Of a stretch of DNA of 14,175 nt, positions 1-7,694 are shown piece after piece. Numbering within the stretch: position 1 is the first letter of the stretch; every line of letters begins with the position of its first letter. The notes under the pieces are model-generated. The model was not told the DNA's origin. It searched no databases and was given only the letters and a program-made list of their open reading frames with translations. This DNA is from Scatomonas sp963649395 (GTDB lineage: Bacteria > Bacillota > Clostridia > Lachnospirales > Lachnospiraceae). The position numbers were made by a program, and so were the translations under genes. The stretch lies in NCBI GenBank assembly GCA_963649395.1, contig CAVJHW010000064.1, positions 1-14,175 of the forward strand. The letters run 5' to 3'.

Positions 1-39
1 GATCAGCATAATGACCGGAAATGTATATTTCTTCTTCAT
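1..39 (-). CDS. Partial gene start, N-terminus only (hydrophobic, possible membrane protein)
   Basis: Thirteen codons of a minus-strand reading frame run off the left edge of the window, reading MKKKYTFPVIMLI. The ATG is at 39-37. It is preceded on the minus strand by a purine-rich GAGAGGG about 8 nt upstream, a reasonable ribosome site. The frame starts 22 nt after the stop of the UroD-family gene, so the two are probably one operon. Lysines followed by a hydrophobic stretch are typical of the first transmembrane segment of a permease or of a signal peptide, but 13 residues cannot identify a family. A transporter for the UroD protein's substrate would fit the context; that is a guess. Confidence 0.55.
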   Translation of the reverse strand, partial: MKKKYTFPVIMLI

Positions 40-61
40 CCCATTTACCCTCTCTATCCAC

Positions 62-1051
62 TTAGAACAATTCTTTATTCATTTTATCAATTTCCTCTGA
101 AACGGCTTGATAGACTCCATCAAAGGTGGAAAAATCTCCTCCCTGAGACAGGTTGGGGATAAAAGCCTTCTTCCCATATTCCGTGCATACCCGGCGTACC
201 TCTTTTTCCACCTCGTCCCTTGTCCAGTCCGGGTGATCCAAGGTAGCAGAATTGATTCCCCCCTGGAAGGTAATCTTGTCACCGTATTTCCGAATCATTT
301 CCGGAATGTTATTGGTCGTCATCACACCCTGCCAGATATCAATTCCCATCTCTATCATATAGGGAACCAAAGTCTCTGCATAGGAATCGGAATGATGCAC
401 GATCACCTCCACCCCATGATTCTTATAGAACTTATAAAGTTCCTTATAGGGCTCCAGGAAGAAGTCTGCGAACATATCCGGAGAAATAAAGGTAGAAATC
501 TGAGTACCCCAATCATCGTGATGGAAGAGGCAGTCCGGGTGTACCTTGGCGCACATCATATCGGCCCATTTCAACTCCCATTCCATAAGGTATTTGATCA
601 AGTCATGCATCTCCTCCGGATTGCTGTAGAAGGCCATCATGCATTCCTCGATCTTCATCAGGTAATGGCAGCGCTCAAACAGACCCGGCGCCATGAAGGC
701 AGTGACAAATTGTTCCTTCTTGTCAATGGCTTCTGCCTCCTTTTGTGCTTGTTCCCAGTCCCCATCGGTATAATTCATTTCCGGAGCCTTAACATACTCC
801 TTCCAATCCTCAATATCCTTGCATACGATTCGCTCCGGCGTGTGAACGGGAAAAGCTCCCGGGGTTCCCTCTGGCCAGGAGAGGGTCACTCCCCAGGAAT
901 TGACCACATTCGTCTGACCATAATCTGGGTAGGGATCCCGCAGGTCATAGGGATGGGAATAGACAAAACCCATATACTCAAACTGGTTCACAAAGCGATC
1001 CGGCTTCCCTCCTCGAATCGTTTCCAACAAATTTTCTCTTTTGGTTAGCAT
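62..1051 (-). CDS. Uroporphyrinogen decarboxylase superfamily (URO-D-like) protein, not HemE
   Basis: A 329-residue protein of the URO-D/MtaA fold class. Recognisable parts are the N-terminal KRENLLETIRGGKPDR motif (residues 4-19), HHDDWG (177-182), VIVHHSDS (216-223) and FQGGINS (262-268) near the C-terminus. True HemE carries an MRQAGR-type substrate loop near its N-terminus; I do not see it here. Corrinoid-dependent methyltransferases of the MtaA type bind zinc through His-x-Cys and a later Cys. At the equivalent place this protein has His-His-Ser-Asp, and the late cysteine is absent. It is therefore neither heme synthesis nor a standard zinc MtaA enzyme. Relatives in anaerobes sit in demethylation or unknown catabolic clusters, and the substrate cannot be read from sequence. 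The ATG at 1051-1049 is well supported by AGGAGGT 5 nt upstream. The gene is divergent from a PucR-like regulator that probably controls it. Confidence 0.85.
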   Translation of the reverse strand: MLTKRENLLETIRGGKPDRFVNQFEYMGFVYSHPYDLRDPYPDYGQTNVVNSWGVTLSWPEGTPGAFPVHTPERIVCKDIEDWKEYVKAPEMNYTDGDWEQAQKEAEAIDKKEQFVTAFMAPGLFERCHYLMKIEECMMAFYSNPEEMHDLIKYLMEWELKWADMMCAKVHPDCLFHHDDWGTQISTFISPDMFADFFLEPYKELYKFYKNHGVEVIVHHSDSYAETLVPYMIEMGIDIWQGVMTTNNIPEMIRKYGDKITFQGGINSATLDHPDWTRDEVEKEVRRVCTEYGKKAFIPNLSQGGDFSTFDGVYQAVSEEIDKMNKELF

Positions 1052-1158
1052 ATACTACCTCCTGGTTTTCCTTTCTTATGACAGCTGCCCCGGCAGCCTT
1101 GAATCTCTCTGGGGGCCCTGCAGATCCTCCCGGAAATTATACAAAATATATTACTTCT

Positions 1159-1176
1159 CCAGGCAAAAAAGCCTGG
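1159..1176. repeat. Perfect inverted repeat CCAGGC-A6-GCCTGG
   Basis: Six-bp perfect arms (1159-1164 and 1171-1176) surround a six-A spacer. The repeat lies just upstream of the minus-strand TATAAT at 1141-1136, at about the -35 position, so it may be a regulator site. There is no T-run after either arm, so it is unlikely to be a terminator. Confidence 0.5.
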
Positions 1177-1303
1177 TTCCCCCTCCCGAAACCCAGCAAT
1201 GCATTGCAAAATGTACAGTAAATATGGGGCTTTATCAATTTATGCTATTAATTTATCACAATTTTCCTCAAATGGCTATTTACAAAGTACATGTATTTCG
1301 TTA

Positions 1304-1332
1304 TTGTATTTATATAAAATATATAAATACAA
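1304..1332. promoter_or_regulatory. Perfect 12-bp-arm inverted repeat, probable operator of the PucR-like gene
   Basis: TTGTATTTATAT (1304-1315) and ATATAAATACAA (1321-1332) are perfect reverse complements separated by AAAAT. The repeat overlaps the probable -10 (1302-1307) and ends 1 nt before the GGAG ribosome site (1334-1337) of the regulator gene. A long AT-rich palindrome at this place is a good candidate autoregulatory operator. It could also form an mRNA stem that affects translation initiation. Confidence 0.6.
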
Positions 1333-1347
1333 CGGAGAACAAATCCC

Positions 1348-2886
1348 ATGCATTTAAACGCCTATATCCTGCTGGACCAACTCAAGATCCCCCTTCGACA
1401 TGCTTCTCTGCATAGTGACCACCTGCAGCGGCCTTTGCAATCCATCGGGTTTTTTAAGGCTGACTCTGTCCCCTCTCCCCATATGGCGATTCTTCTTAGC
1501 CCAGAGGATTTTCAGCACCACATGTCTGATTTCTCTTCCGGCTGTTTTCTATGCCCTACTGACCAGACTTTTGACCTTGAAACCTGTAAGGCGGATGTCA
1601 TTCTCCTGGAGGCTTCTGCCAGCCTTCTGGACATCTATGAGGACTTGAACCGCATCTTTTTGGATTTTCATGACCTGGACCAGGAGCTGAATCGCCTTGT
1701 GCGAGAGGAGGCAGCCCTGAACCTGTTCGGAAATGCCCTTCTCCCCTTCGTCTGGAATCCCATCTCCCTGTATACGGAGGACATGAGACTTCTCTTCTAC
1801 AGCGAGAGGAAGAAGCCGCAAAAATACCGATTGTATTTCGAGGACGAGCTCAATCAATATCTTCCGGATGACGAGATTGAGACCCTAAAAATAGACAAAG
1901 AATATAATGAGACCATCAACGCCTATGAGCCTTCTATCTTCTCTGCCGCTATGTGGGGCTATCGTATTCTGTTTTATAACATTCGCAGTGACGGCATTTA
2001 TATTGCCCGGCTGATGATTCTGGAAACGGATCGCCCTATAAGGCTGGGGGATTACTCCCTTTTGACCTACCTGGCGGATTTTGTGGCCTATATGATGGCT
2101 CGAAAGAAGATCGTTCTGAATAATCATCCTCGCTTTCTCGATGAAAGCCTGGAGGCCTACCTGCGAGGGGAGGATACCGATGAGAACAAGCTGGATAATG
2201 CTCTGGGGGAGTTGGGCTGGAGCAAAGAGGATCATTTTTTATGTGCCTCTGTCCTGGGAAGTCAATTTGACAAAAAATTCCGAACGGCTTCCCCGGTAGC
2301 CATTCGCATTGAGAAGACTCTGACGCAAAGCATCACCCTGCTGGACGGGGATGATATCATTGTCCTGATGAACCTTACCCGCAGTCCTATGGACAAAGAC
2401 CAGCTCTTACAGCAATTGGTTTATATTCTGCGGGAGGGATTGATGCGAGCCGGGGTCAGCAGGGAATTCTCCCCTCTGGAATCCATCCGAGACTTTTATC
2501 AGCAGACAAGAATTGCCCTGTCCATGGGCAGCAAATACGATCCCATGTTCTGGCTTTTTCGCTACGATAACTATGCCCTGAAATACTTCACGGGAGTTCT
2601 TGCCAGAGATCAAAGTCTCGAGGCCTTGATTCCCACAGGTTTGCGGAAACTTATGGAATACGATGAGATCAATCACCGTAATTTTACAGAGTCTCTGAAG
2701 GTTTATCTTCAGGAAAATATGCACATTGCCCGCACAATCAAAAAGCTCTACATGCAAAGAGCCACCTTCCTCTACCAGCTGAAACGAATTCAGGAGATCA
2801 CCGAGCTTCGATTAGACGACCATCAGGTCAGACTGGAATTGCTGATTGTATTTGAGATTATGGATGAAATGCAAAAAGACCGGTAG
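1348..2886 (+). CDS. PucR-type C-terminal helix-turn-helix transcriptional regulator
   Basis: A 512-residue protein with a C-terminal PucR-type (HTH_30) DNA-binding domain at about residues 446-505. The diagnostic stretch is the helix pair around YMQRATFLYQLKRIQEIT followed by LRLDDHQVRLELL. This family has the sensing part first and the DNA-binding part last, and often activates catabolic genes next door. The first roughly 270 residues do not match a domain I can name; the 230-270 part could be a GAF-like sensor. The middle (about 300-420) resembles the linker seen in CdaR/PucR proteins. No membrane segments are evident. The ATG at 1348 has GGAG 10 nt upstream, directly after a 12-bp-arm inverted repeat. 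The divergent UroD-family gene is the likely target. The effector is unknown. Confidence 0.85.
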   Translation: MHLNAYILLDQLKIPLRHASLHSDHLQRPLQSIGFFKADSVPSPHMAILLSPEDFQHHMSDFSSGCFLCPTDQTFDLETCKADVILLEASASLLDIYEDLNRIFLDFHDLDQELNRLVREEAALNLFGNALLPFVWNPISLYTEDMRLLFYSERKKPQKYRLYFEDELNQYLPDDEIETLKIDKEYNETINAYEPSIFSAAMWGYRILFYNIRSDGIYIARLMILETDRPIRLGDYSLLTYLADFVAYMMARKKIVLNNHPRFLDESLEAYLRGEDTDENKLDNALGELGWSKEDHFLCASVLGSQFDKKFRTASPVAIRIEKTLTQSITLLDGDDIIVLMNLTRSPMDKDQLLQQLVYILREGLMRAGVSREFSPLESIRDFYQQTRIALSMGSKYDPMFWLFRYDNYALKYFTGVLARDQSLEALIPTGLRKLMEYDEINHRNFTESLKVYLQENMHIARTIKKLYMQRATFLYQLKRIQEITELRLDDHQVRLELLIVFEIMDEMQKDR

Positions 2887-2914
2887 CAGCGAGGAGCTAT
2901 CCTCGTCTACTGCC
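2882..2914 (+). terminator. Strong hairpin at the end of the PucR-like gene
   Basis: A stem with the perfect core CGAGGA-GCTA-TCCTCG (2890-2905) is extended by GGTAGCAG pairing with CTACTGCC with one mismatch and one bulge. It overlaps the regulator's TAG stop (2884-2886). There is no following T-tract, so it may slow or protect transcript ends rather than act as a classic intrinsic terminator. Confidence 0.45.
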
Positions 2915-2917
2915 AGT

Positions 2918-2992
2918 CTTGATGACAGGGTCAAAAGCCCGGGCCCATGTTGGGCTCTGTTCCGCGTCGCTACGCTGGAAAGGAAGGAACAG
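2918..2992. repeat. Intergenic structured stretch between converging genes, probable bidirectional termination zone
   Basis: Between the two converging genes lie several pairings. AGCCC (2956-2952 on minus) pairs with GGGCT (2940-2936) and is followed by TTT, a modest terminator for the phosphate operon. CTGTTCC (2957-2963) pairs with GGAACAG (2986-2992) and is followed by ATTTGTTTTCT, a possible terminator for the plus strand, with an inner GCGT-CGCT-ACGC hairpin. Read on the minus strand, parts resemble the leader of the aroE-like gene near 12703-12768 (shared GCGTAGC, GGAACA, CTTTTGAC and CATCA in the same order). No protein frame here is convincing. Confidence 0.4.
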
Positions 2993-3002
2993 ATTTGTTT
3001 TC

Positions 3003-4679
3003 TCAGTCCTGCCTGGGAAGGGTCACCGTGACCTGGGTTCCCTGACCGGGCTGACTCTTGACATCGATTTTTGCCTTGTGGAGGATGGCTCCGTGCTTGA
3101 CGATAGACAAGCCTAAGCCGGTTCCGCCGGTCTCCCGGGAATGGCTCTTGTCTACCCGATAGAAGCGCTCGAAGATCCGGTCAATCTCCTCCTTGGCGAT
3201 TCCGATGCCATTGTCCCGCACTACAAGGCGGGGCTGTCCCTCCCAGGTTCCCAGCTCCAACTCCACGCTTCCACCCTCTTTGTTATACTTGACGGCATTG
3301 TCACAGAGGTTGTAGATCATCTCATAGAGGACCTGGCGGATGCCGGTAACCTCCAAGTGCTGACCCTGGTAGGAGAAGGATACCTTCCGCTCCTTAGCCG
3401 TCATAGCCAGGTGGGTCTGCACATCGGTACAGAGTTCCGACAGATCTACCTTCTCCCTGGGAAGACTTTCCTCCCCGGCCTCGTCCAGACGGGACAGACG
3501 GATGATATCCTCCACCAGATTGCTGAGGCGCTTGGCCTCGGAATGGATCCGGCCGGCAAAATTGGGAATATCCTGGGGTTTGACCATGCCATTTTCAATG
3601 ATCTCCGCATAACCGGAGATGGACATCAGGGGGGTCTTCAGCTCATGGGAGACATTGGCGGAAAATTCTCTCCGCATAGCCTCTGCTGCCTGCTTCTCTG
3701 TCACATCCAGCACCAGGATCACAGCACCGGATACCTGCTGGTTCACCTGGACGGGATTGGCCAGGATCTGGTAGGCTCTCTCATCGATCTTCAGTAACTT
3801 CTCATTGGAATTGCCTTCCAAGGCCTCCAAAAGAGCCTGCTTCAGGACATCATTCCGACTCACGGTGACGATGTCATGATTCACGCACTCCTCCTGGCGG
3901 ACTCCAAAGAGCGTCTGGGCCGCCCGGTTAATCGACAAAACCACATGGCGGTTGGTAACAATAAGGCCGTCCTTCATATACTCCGTGATAGCCAGGTATT
4001 CTTCCTGATTCTGCTTCATCTCCTGGAGCTGCCGGTCAATCTGCAGATTCTGCCGATGGATCCTCCCCAGCAGGGGGCTGATTTCCTCATAGGTGTCTCC
4101 CTCATTATCCAGGGGATGCTCCAGATTCAGGCGGTTGATGGGAGCCACGATCCGATTGGTCATGATGCGGACGCATAGCAAGGCCAGAATCACCAGGGCA
4201 ACCATCAGAACCACTGCAATTCCCAAACCGGACAGAAGATTCTGCCATACGCTGTCAATGGTATCCGATACCCGGATCACATTGCCGTCCTTCAGCTGGA
4301 GGGCATAATAGTAGGTCTGTTGGGATAAGGTTTGGGACAGGCGGCTGTCGTAACCCTTTCCCTTTTCCCTGGCCATGGCAACCTCCGGCCGCTCGTTATG
4401 GTTCTCCAGCTGATCCGCCGGTTCCTCGGATTCGTATAACACATCCCCGTCCTGGTCAATGAGGGTGATGCGACAGTGGGAAATTCCTGCAATTTCCCGG
4501 GTCAGATAATCCTCCCCCACATCATTGATGGCAGCCTGCAGATAGCCACAGGCATCCTCTACCCGCAGCTTCATCTGGGCATACATACGGTTATACATGA
4601 CCAACTCCATAACGAAAAACGTCAGAAGAATGGAAACTACCACCAGCAGCGCCGTATTCTTGAAAATCCTTCTTCTCAT
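3003..4679 (-). CDS. phoR: PhoR-type phosphate sensor histidine kinase
   Basis: A 558-residue membrane histidine kinase. Order of parts: transmembrane segment 1 (about 9-29), an extracytoplasmic loop (30-146), transmembrane segment 2 (about 148-171), a HAMP-like linker (172-225), a PAS domain (about 228-330), then the kinase core. The phosphorylated histidine is H345 in NVSHELKTP. The ATP-binding part shows the N box (N457-N461), DNGIGI (489-494), FERFYRVD (503-510) and GGTGLGLSIVKH (518-529). This is the standard PhoR layout. It is the last gene of the pst-pho operon, starting 3 nt after the response-regulator stop, so coupled translation is likely. It should phosphorylate the adjacent PhoB-type regulator when phosphate is scarce and be held in check by PhoU and the Pst transporter. 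All catalytic motifs are intact. Confidence 0.93.
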   Translation of the reverse strand: MRRRIFKNTALLVVVSILLTFFVMELVMYNRMYAQMKLRVEDACGYLQAAINDVGEDYLTREIAGISHCRITLIDQDGDVLYESEEPADQLENHNERPEVAMAREKGKGYDSRLSQTLSQQTYYYALQLKDGNVIRVSDTIDSVWQNLLSGLGIAVVLMVALVILALLCVRIMTNRIVAPINRLNLEHPLDNEGDTYEEISPLLGRIHRQNLQIDRQLQEMKQNQEEYLAITEYMKDGLIVTNRHVVLSINRAAQTLFGVRQEECVNHDIVTVSRNDVLKQALLEALEGNSNEKLLKIDERAYQILANPVQVNQQVSGAVILVLDVTEKQAAEAMRREFSANVSHELKTPLMSISGYAEIIENGMVKPQDIPNFAGRIHSEAKRLSNLVEDIIRLSRLDEAGEESLPREKVDLSELCTDVQTHLAMTAKERKVSFSYQGQHLEVTGIRQVLYEMIYNLCDNAVKYNKEGGSVELELGTWEGQPRLVVRDNGIGIAKEEIDRIFERFYRVDKSHSRETGGTGLGLSIVKHGAILHKAKIDVKSQPGQGTQVTVTLPRQD

Positions 4680-4682
4680 CTC

Positions 4683-5363
4683 TTAGCTCCCTATCTTGTA
4701 TCCCACGCCCCGCACCGTCTCGATATAAGGGCCGCAAGCTCCCAGCTTCTGCCGCAGGGTTCGGATATGGACATCCACGGTTCGGGTCTCACCATCGAAA
4801 TCATAACCCCAAACCTGCCCCAAAAGCCGGTCGCGGGAGAGAACGATGCCCTGATTCTCCATCAGGAACTTCAAAAGCTCGAATTCCTTCAGGGTCAGGG
4901 TTACCTTCTGACCCTGGGCCAGCACCTGGTGCCTTTGCACTAAAATCTGCAATTCTCCTAACTGCAGACTTTCGTTGTCCTTCTCTTCTCTTCCGCTTCT
5001 GCGCAGGACGGCCCGGACTCTGGCAATGAATTCCATCATGCCAAAGGGCTTGGCGATATAATCATCCGCCCCCCCATCCAGTCCCTTGACCTTGTCATAT
5101 TCGGAGCTTTTGGCGGTCACCATGATAACCGGGATCTCCTTGGTCACCTCTGAGGATTTCAAACGACGAAGGATCTCCAGCCCATCCTCCTTGGGGAGCA
5201 TGATGTCCAGTAGAATCAGAGAGACCTGCTGAGAGTCGGTTTCCGCTAAGGTGCGAAAGAGTTCCTCACCGCTTTCCAGCCCCTTTGCCTTAAATCCACT
5301 GGATTCCAGGGTATATACAATCAACTCCCTGATATTTCTCTCGTCCTCTACACAATAAATCAT
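4683..5363 (-). CDS. phoB: PhoB/PhoP-type OmpR-family response regulator
   Basis: A 226-residue two-domain regulator. The receiver domain (about 1-118) has the acidic pocket at E6-D7, the phosphorylated D53 in LLDIMLP, T83 and K105 in the KPF motif. The winged-helix DNA-binding domain (about 130-226) ends with the typical TVDVHIRTLRQKLG and VRGVGYKI motifs. I chose the ATG at 5363 because MIYCVEDE is the normal family beginning and GGGGAG lies about 8 nt upstream. A longer frame back to 5447 would overlap phoU by 80 nt. It starts 4 nt after the phoU stop. It probably activates the promoter ahead of pstS and other phosphate-starvation genes. In Gram-positive naming it could equally be called phoP. 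Confidence 0.93.
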   Translation of the reverse strand: MIYCVEDERNIRELIVYTLESSGFKAKGLESGEELFRTLAETDSQQVSLILLDIMLPKEDGLEILRRLKSSEVTKEIPVIMVTAKSSEYDKVKGLDGGADDYIAKPFGMMEFIARVRAVLRRSGREEKDNESLQLGELQILVQRHQVLAQGQKVTLTLKEFELLKFLMENQGIVLSRDRLLGQVWGYDFDGETRTVDVHIRTLRQKLGACGPYIETVRGVGYKIGS

Positions 5364-5367
5364 TTCC

Positions 5368-6015
5368 CTACTCCCCTCTGTGCTGCCCTGTGATGGAGAA
5401 TTCCACCCACTCTGCAATATTGGTAGCATGATCTCCGATCCGCTCAAAATACTTGGCGATCATCAAGAGATCTACCATCTGCTCGGTATTCACCACGCCT
5501 TTTCCCATACCTCGGGACAGGTCATCCCGCACCTCCTCAAAGAGGCGGTCTACCACATCATCATATTCGATGACATCCCTGGCAATCTCCAAATTCTGCT
5601 TCACATAGGCATCGATGCTCTCTGTCACCATCTTCATGGTAGCCTTGGCCATCTCTCCGATGCGCACCGTCTGGGCCGGCGCCTTGAGACTGCCGGCTGT
5701 CTGAACAATCTCGGCGATATCTGCCGCCTGATCCCCGATCCGCTCCATATCTGTAATCATTTTCAGGGCTGCGGACACCTTCCTTAAGTCGCTGGCCACG
5801 GGCTGCTGCTGCAGCAGAAGCTTGAGGCAGAGGCTCTCGATATCCCTTTCCTTCAGATCAATAGCATTGTCTTCCTTCATAATATGCTGCGCTGCTTCCA
5901 CATCCCCGCTCATCAAGGCCTTATAGGTCTCCCCGATGACCTTCTCACACAGGGCCCCCATTTCAATAAGCTCCGTGTGCAGCAACTCCAATTGTCTGTC
6001 AAACCGATTTCTCAT
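5368..6015 (-). CDS. phoU: Phosphate-specific transport accessory protein PhoU
   Basis: A 215-residue, all-helical PhoU with the usual two repeated three-helix halves. Each half carries a metal-binding E/D-rich motif: ERIGDQAADIAE in the first half and ERIGDHATNIAEW in the second. PhoU acts in the cytoplasm, connects the Pst transporter to PhoR and keeps the Pho response off when phosphate is plentiful. The ATG at 6015 is preferred over the TTG at 6024 because GGGAGGT lies about 10 nt before the ATG but only about 1 nt before the TTG. The start lies 1 nt after the pstB stop, so translational coupling is likely. Length is normal for the family. Confidence 0.93.
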   Translation of the reverse strand: MRNRFDRQLELLHTELIEMGALCEKVIGETYKALMSGDVEAAQHIMKEDNAIDLKERDIESLCLKLLLQQQPVASDLRKVSAALKMITDMERIGDQAADIAEIVQTAGSLKAPAQTVRIGEMAKATMKMVTESIDAYVKQNLEIARDVIEYDDVVDRLFEEVRDDLSRGMGKGVVNTEQMVDLLMIAKYFERIGDHATNIAEWVEFSITGQHRGE

Positions 6016-6016
6016 A

Positions 6017-6834
6017 TCAACCAAACCTCCCCGTGATATAATCCTCTGTTCTCTTGTCCTTCGGCAGGGAAAACAGCTCTTCCGTCTTATTCTGTTCTAC
6101 CACCTCGCCCAGGAGGAAAAATACGGTATGATCGGAGATTCTGGCCGCCTGCTGCATATTATGGGTCACCATGATGATAGTATAATCTTTTTTCAGCTCT
6201 GTCACAAGGTCTTCTATCTTGGAAGTGGAGATGGGATCCAGGGCAGAGGTGGATTCATCCATCAATAAAACCTCCGGCTGGACAGCCAAAGCCCGGGCGA
6301 TACACAATCTCTGCTGCTGGCCGCCGGACATTCCCAGCGCACTGGTCTTCAGCCGGTCCTTCACCTCGTCCCAGATAGCCGCCTGGCGCAGGGATTGCTC
6401 CACGATCTCATCCAGTTTCGCCTTAGATCGAACCCCGTGGGTCTTGGGCCCGTAGGCCACATTGTCATAGATACTCATGGGAAAGGGATTGGCCTTCTGA
6501 AATACCATGCCTACCCTCTTGCGCAGCTCATTGACATCGGTAGTTCTGGCATAAATATCCAGGTCCTCCAACATCACTTTTCCCGTAATCTTACAGCCGG
6601 CAACCAAATCATTCATCCGGTTCAGGGATTTCAACAAAGTGGATTTTCCGCATCCGGAGGGGCCGATAAAAGCGGTAATTTCCTTCTCCGGAATATTCAG
6701 ATTCACGCTCTTCAGNNNNNNNNNNNNNNNNNNNNNNNNNNNNNNNNNNNNNNNNNNNNNNNNNNNNNNNNNCTCTTCAGGGCATGGAAATCTCCATAAT
6801 AGAGATCCATATTTTCTATTGTTATCTTATCCAT
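6017..6834 (-). CDS. pstB: Phosphate ABC transporter ATP-binding protein PstB (interrupted only by an assembly N-run)
   Basis: The ATPase of the high-affinity phosphate importer. As printed it is split by 57 Ns (6716-6772). Both sides of the gap carry the same 8 bases, CTCTTCAG (6708-6715 and 6773-6780). Removing the Ns and one copy joins LYYGDFHALK to SVNLNIPEKE in frame, as in other PstB proteins. The corrected gene is 753 nt, giving 250 residues, the usual length. In the corrected numbering Walker A GPSGCGKST is at 36-44, the signature LGMSGGQQQR at 145-154, Walker B LLMDE ends at E172, and the switch histidine is in VTHN (201-204). The start is ATG 6834-6832, 5 nt after the pstA stop. The stop is 1 nt before phoU. 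The gene is almost certainly intact in the organism. Confidence 0.95.
6716..6772. other. Assembly gap (57 Ns), probably of zero true length
   Basis: A scaffold gap inside pstB. The identical 8-bp flanks and the perfect restoration of a 250-codon PstB indicate that no sequence is missing and that the two contig ends overlap by 8 bp. Confidence 0.95.
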
Positions 6835-6839
6835 CTTGT

Positions 6840-7694
6840 CTACTGTCCTTTCGTAAGCTTTTTAGCCAGGAAGCTGGAGGCTGCATTAATCAACAGCACC
6901 ATGATCAGAAGGATCACGGCTGTTGCAAAGGCCTTGTCCATATGGAGGCCCTCCGTAGAGAGCACATACATATGCACGGCAAGAGTACGGCCAGAAGCCA
7001 TAGGTGTCGCATATTGAGCAACGGTTCCTGCGGTATAGATCAGGGCAGCCGTTTCTCCCACCACACGTCCTGTGGCAAGAATAATGCCGGAGAGAACCCC
7101 GGGCATGGCAGCCGGAAGAACAATTTTGAAAATAGTCCGCAGCTTCCCGGCTCCCAGACCAAAGCTGGCTTCCCGATAAGAGACGGGAACGGATTTCAAG
7201 GCCTCCTCAGAGGTTCTCATAATCAAGGGCAGGATCATAATAGCCAGGGTAAAGGCACCGGACAACATGGAATATCCCCAATGAAGGGTTGTGGCGAAGA
7301 AGAGAAGCCCAAAAAGACCATATACAATAGAAGGAATGCCAGACAGGGTCTCCGCCGTAATCCGTATCAGCCCCACCACCTTGCTGGAATTATCTGCGTA
7401 TTCTACCAGAAAAATAGCTGCAAAGACACCTACAGGGACGGCGATCAGGAGGGAAATACCTGCCATTTCCAGGGTATTGACGATGGCCGGAAGGAGGGAA
7501 CAGTTATCGCTGTTATATTCCAGAGCAAAGAGATCCGGTGTGATATTGCCCAGACCCTTTGCTAATATAAAACCAACCAGGAAGACCAATACTGCCGCTG
7601 CTAAAAGGGCGGCCACCCAGGTGATTCCCGTCAGGAAGGTGGAAAAGTGACTTTTTCGATAGAGGATTTTATAAGAAGTCTTTGTCTTATCCAT
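6840..7694 (-). CDS. pstA: Phosphate ABC transporter permease PstA
   Basis: A 284-residue inner-membrane permease with a hydrophobic first segment (about 22-47) and further helices typical of the binding-protein-dependent transport family. Conserved landmarks are the ETLSGIPSIVYGLFG motif near residues 120-135 and the cytoplasmic EAA-type loop around REASFGLGAGKLRTIFKIVLP, which contacts PstB. It pairs with PstC to form the phosphate channel. The start ATG (7694-7692) overlaps the end of pstC by 8 nt, so the two are probably translationally coupled. Its stop lies 5 nt before the pstB ATG. No truncation or missing motif is seen. Confidence 0.94.
   Translation of the reverse strand: MDKTKTSYKILYRKSHFSTFLTGITWVAALLAAAVLVFLVGFILAKGLGNITPDLFALEYNSDNCSLLPAIVNTLEMAGISLLIAVPVGVFAAIFLVEYADNSSKVVGLIRITAETLSGIPSIVYGLFGLLFFATTLHWGYSMLSGAFTLAIMILPLIMRTSEEALKSVPVSYREASFGLGAGKLRTIFKIVLPAAMPGVLSGIILATGRVVGETAALIYTAGTVAQYATPMASGRTLAVHMYVLSTEGLHMDKAFATAVILLIMVLLINAASSFLAKKLTKGQ

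Larger units (their letters stand above)
1052..1347. promoter_or_regulatory. Divergent control region between the UroD-family gene and its probable regulator
   Basis: This 296-bp region carries signals for both genes. For the plus-strand regulator, TTTACA (1279-1284) and TATTGT (1302-1307) lie 17 bp apart and can serve as -35 and -10. For the minus-strand gene, a consensus TATAAT lies at 1141-1136, but no good -35 is present. The place where a -35 would fall is occupied by a perfect hairpin-like repeat (1159-1176), an arrangement common at activator-dependent promoters. A direct repeat TTTATCA occurs at 1231-1237 and 1252-1258, 21 bp apart. CTGCC-CC-GGCAG (1085-1096) sits in the probable leader of the UroD gene. 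Assignment is by eye; no start site is proven. Confidence 0.5.

Noticed and set aside
107..1048. Long plus-strand open frame of 313 codons opposite the UroD-family gene
   Set aside because: It is a shadow: the minus-strand frame has clear family motifs and a strong ribosome site, while the plus frame has low-complexity, His-rich content and no family likeness.
1041..1415. Plus-strand frame of 124 codons in the UroD-regulator intergenic region
   Set aside because: It has no ribosome site or recognisable domain and overlaps the regulatory repeats and the start of the regulator gene.
6716..6772. N-run considered as an insertion or mobile element inside pstB
   Set aside because: The shared 8-bp flanks fuse to an intact gene of normal length, so there is no need for inserted DNA.
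6639..7565. Plus-strand open frame of about 308 codons across the N-run and pstA
   Set aside because: It runs through undefined bases, lies opposite pstB/pstA, and its translation is Gly/His/Gln-rich like an antisense shadow.
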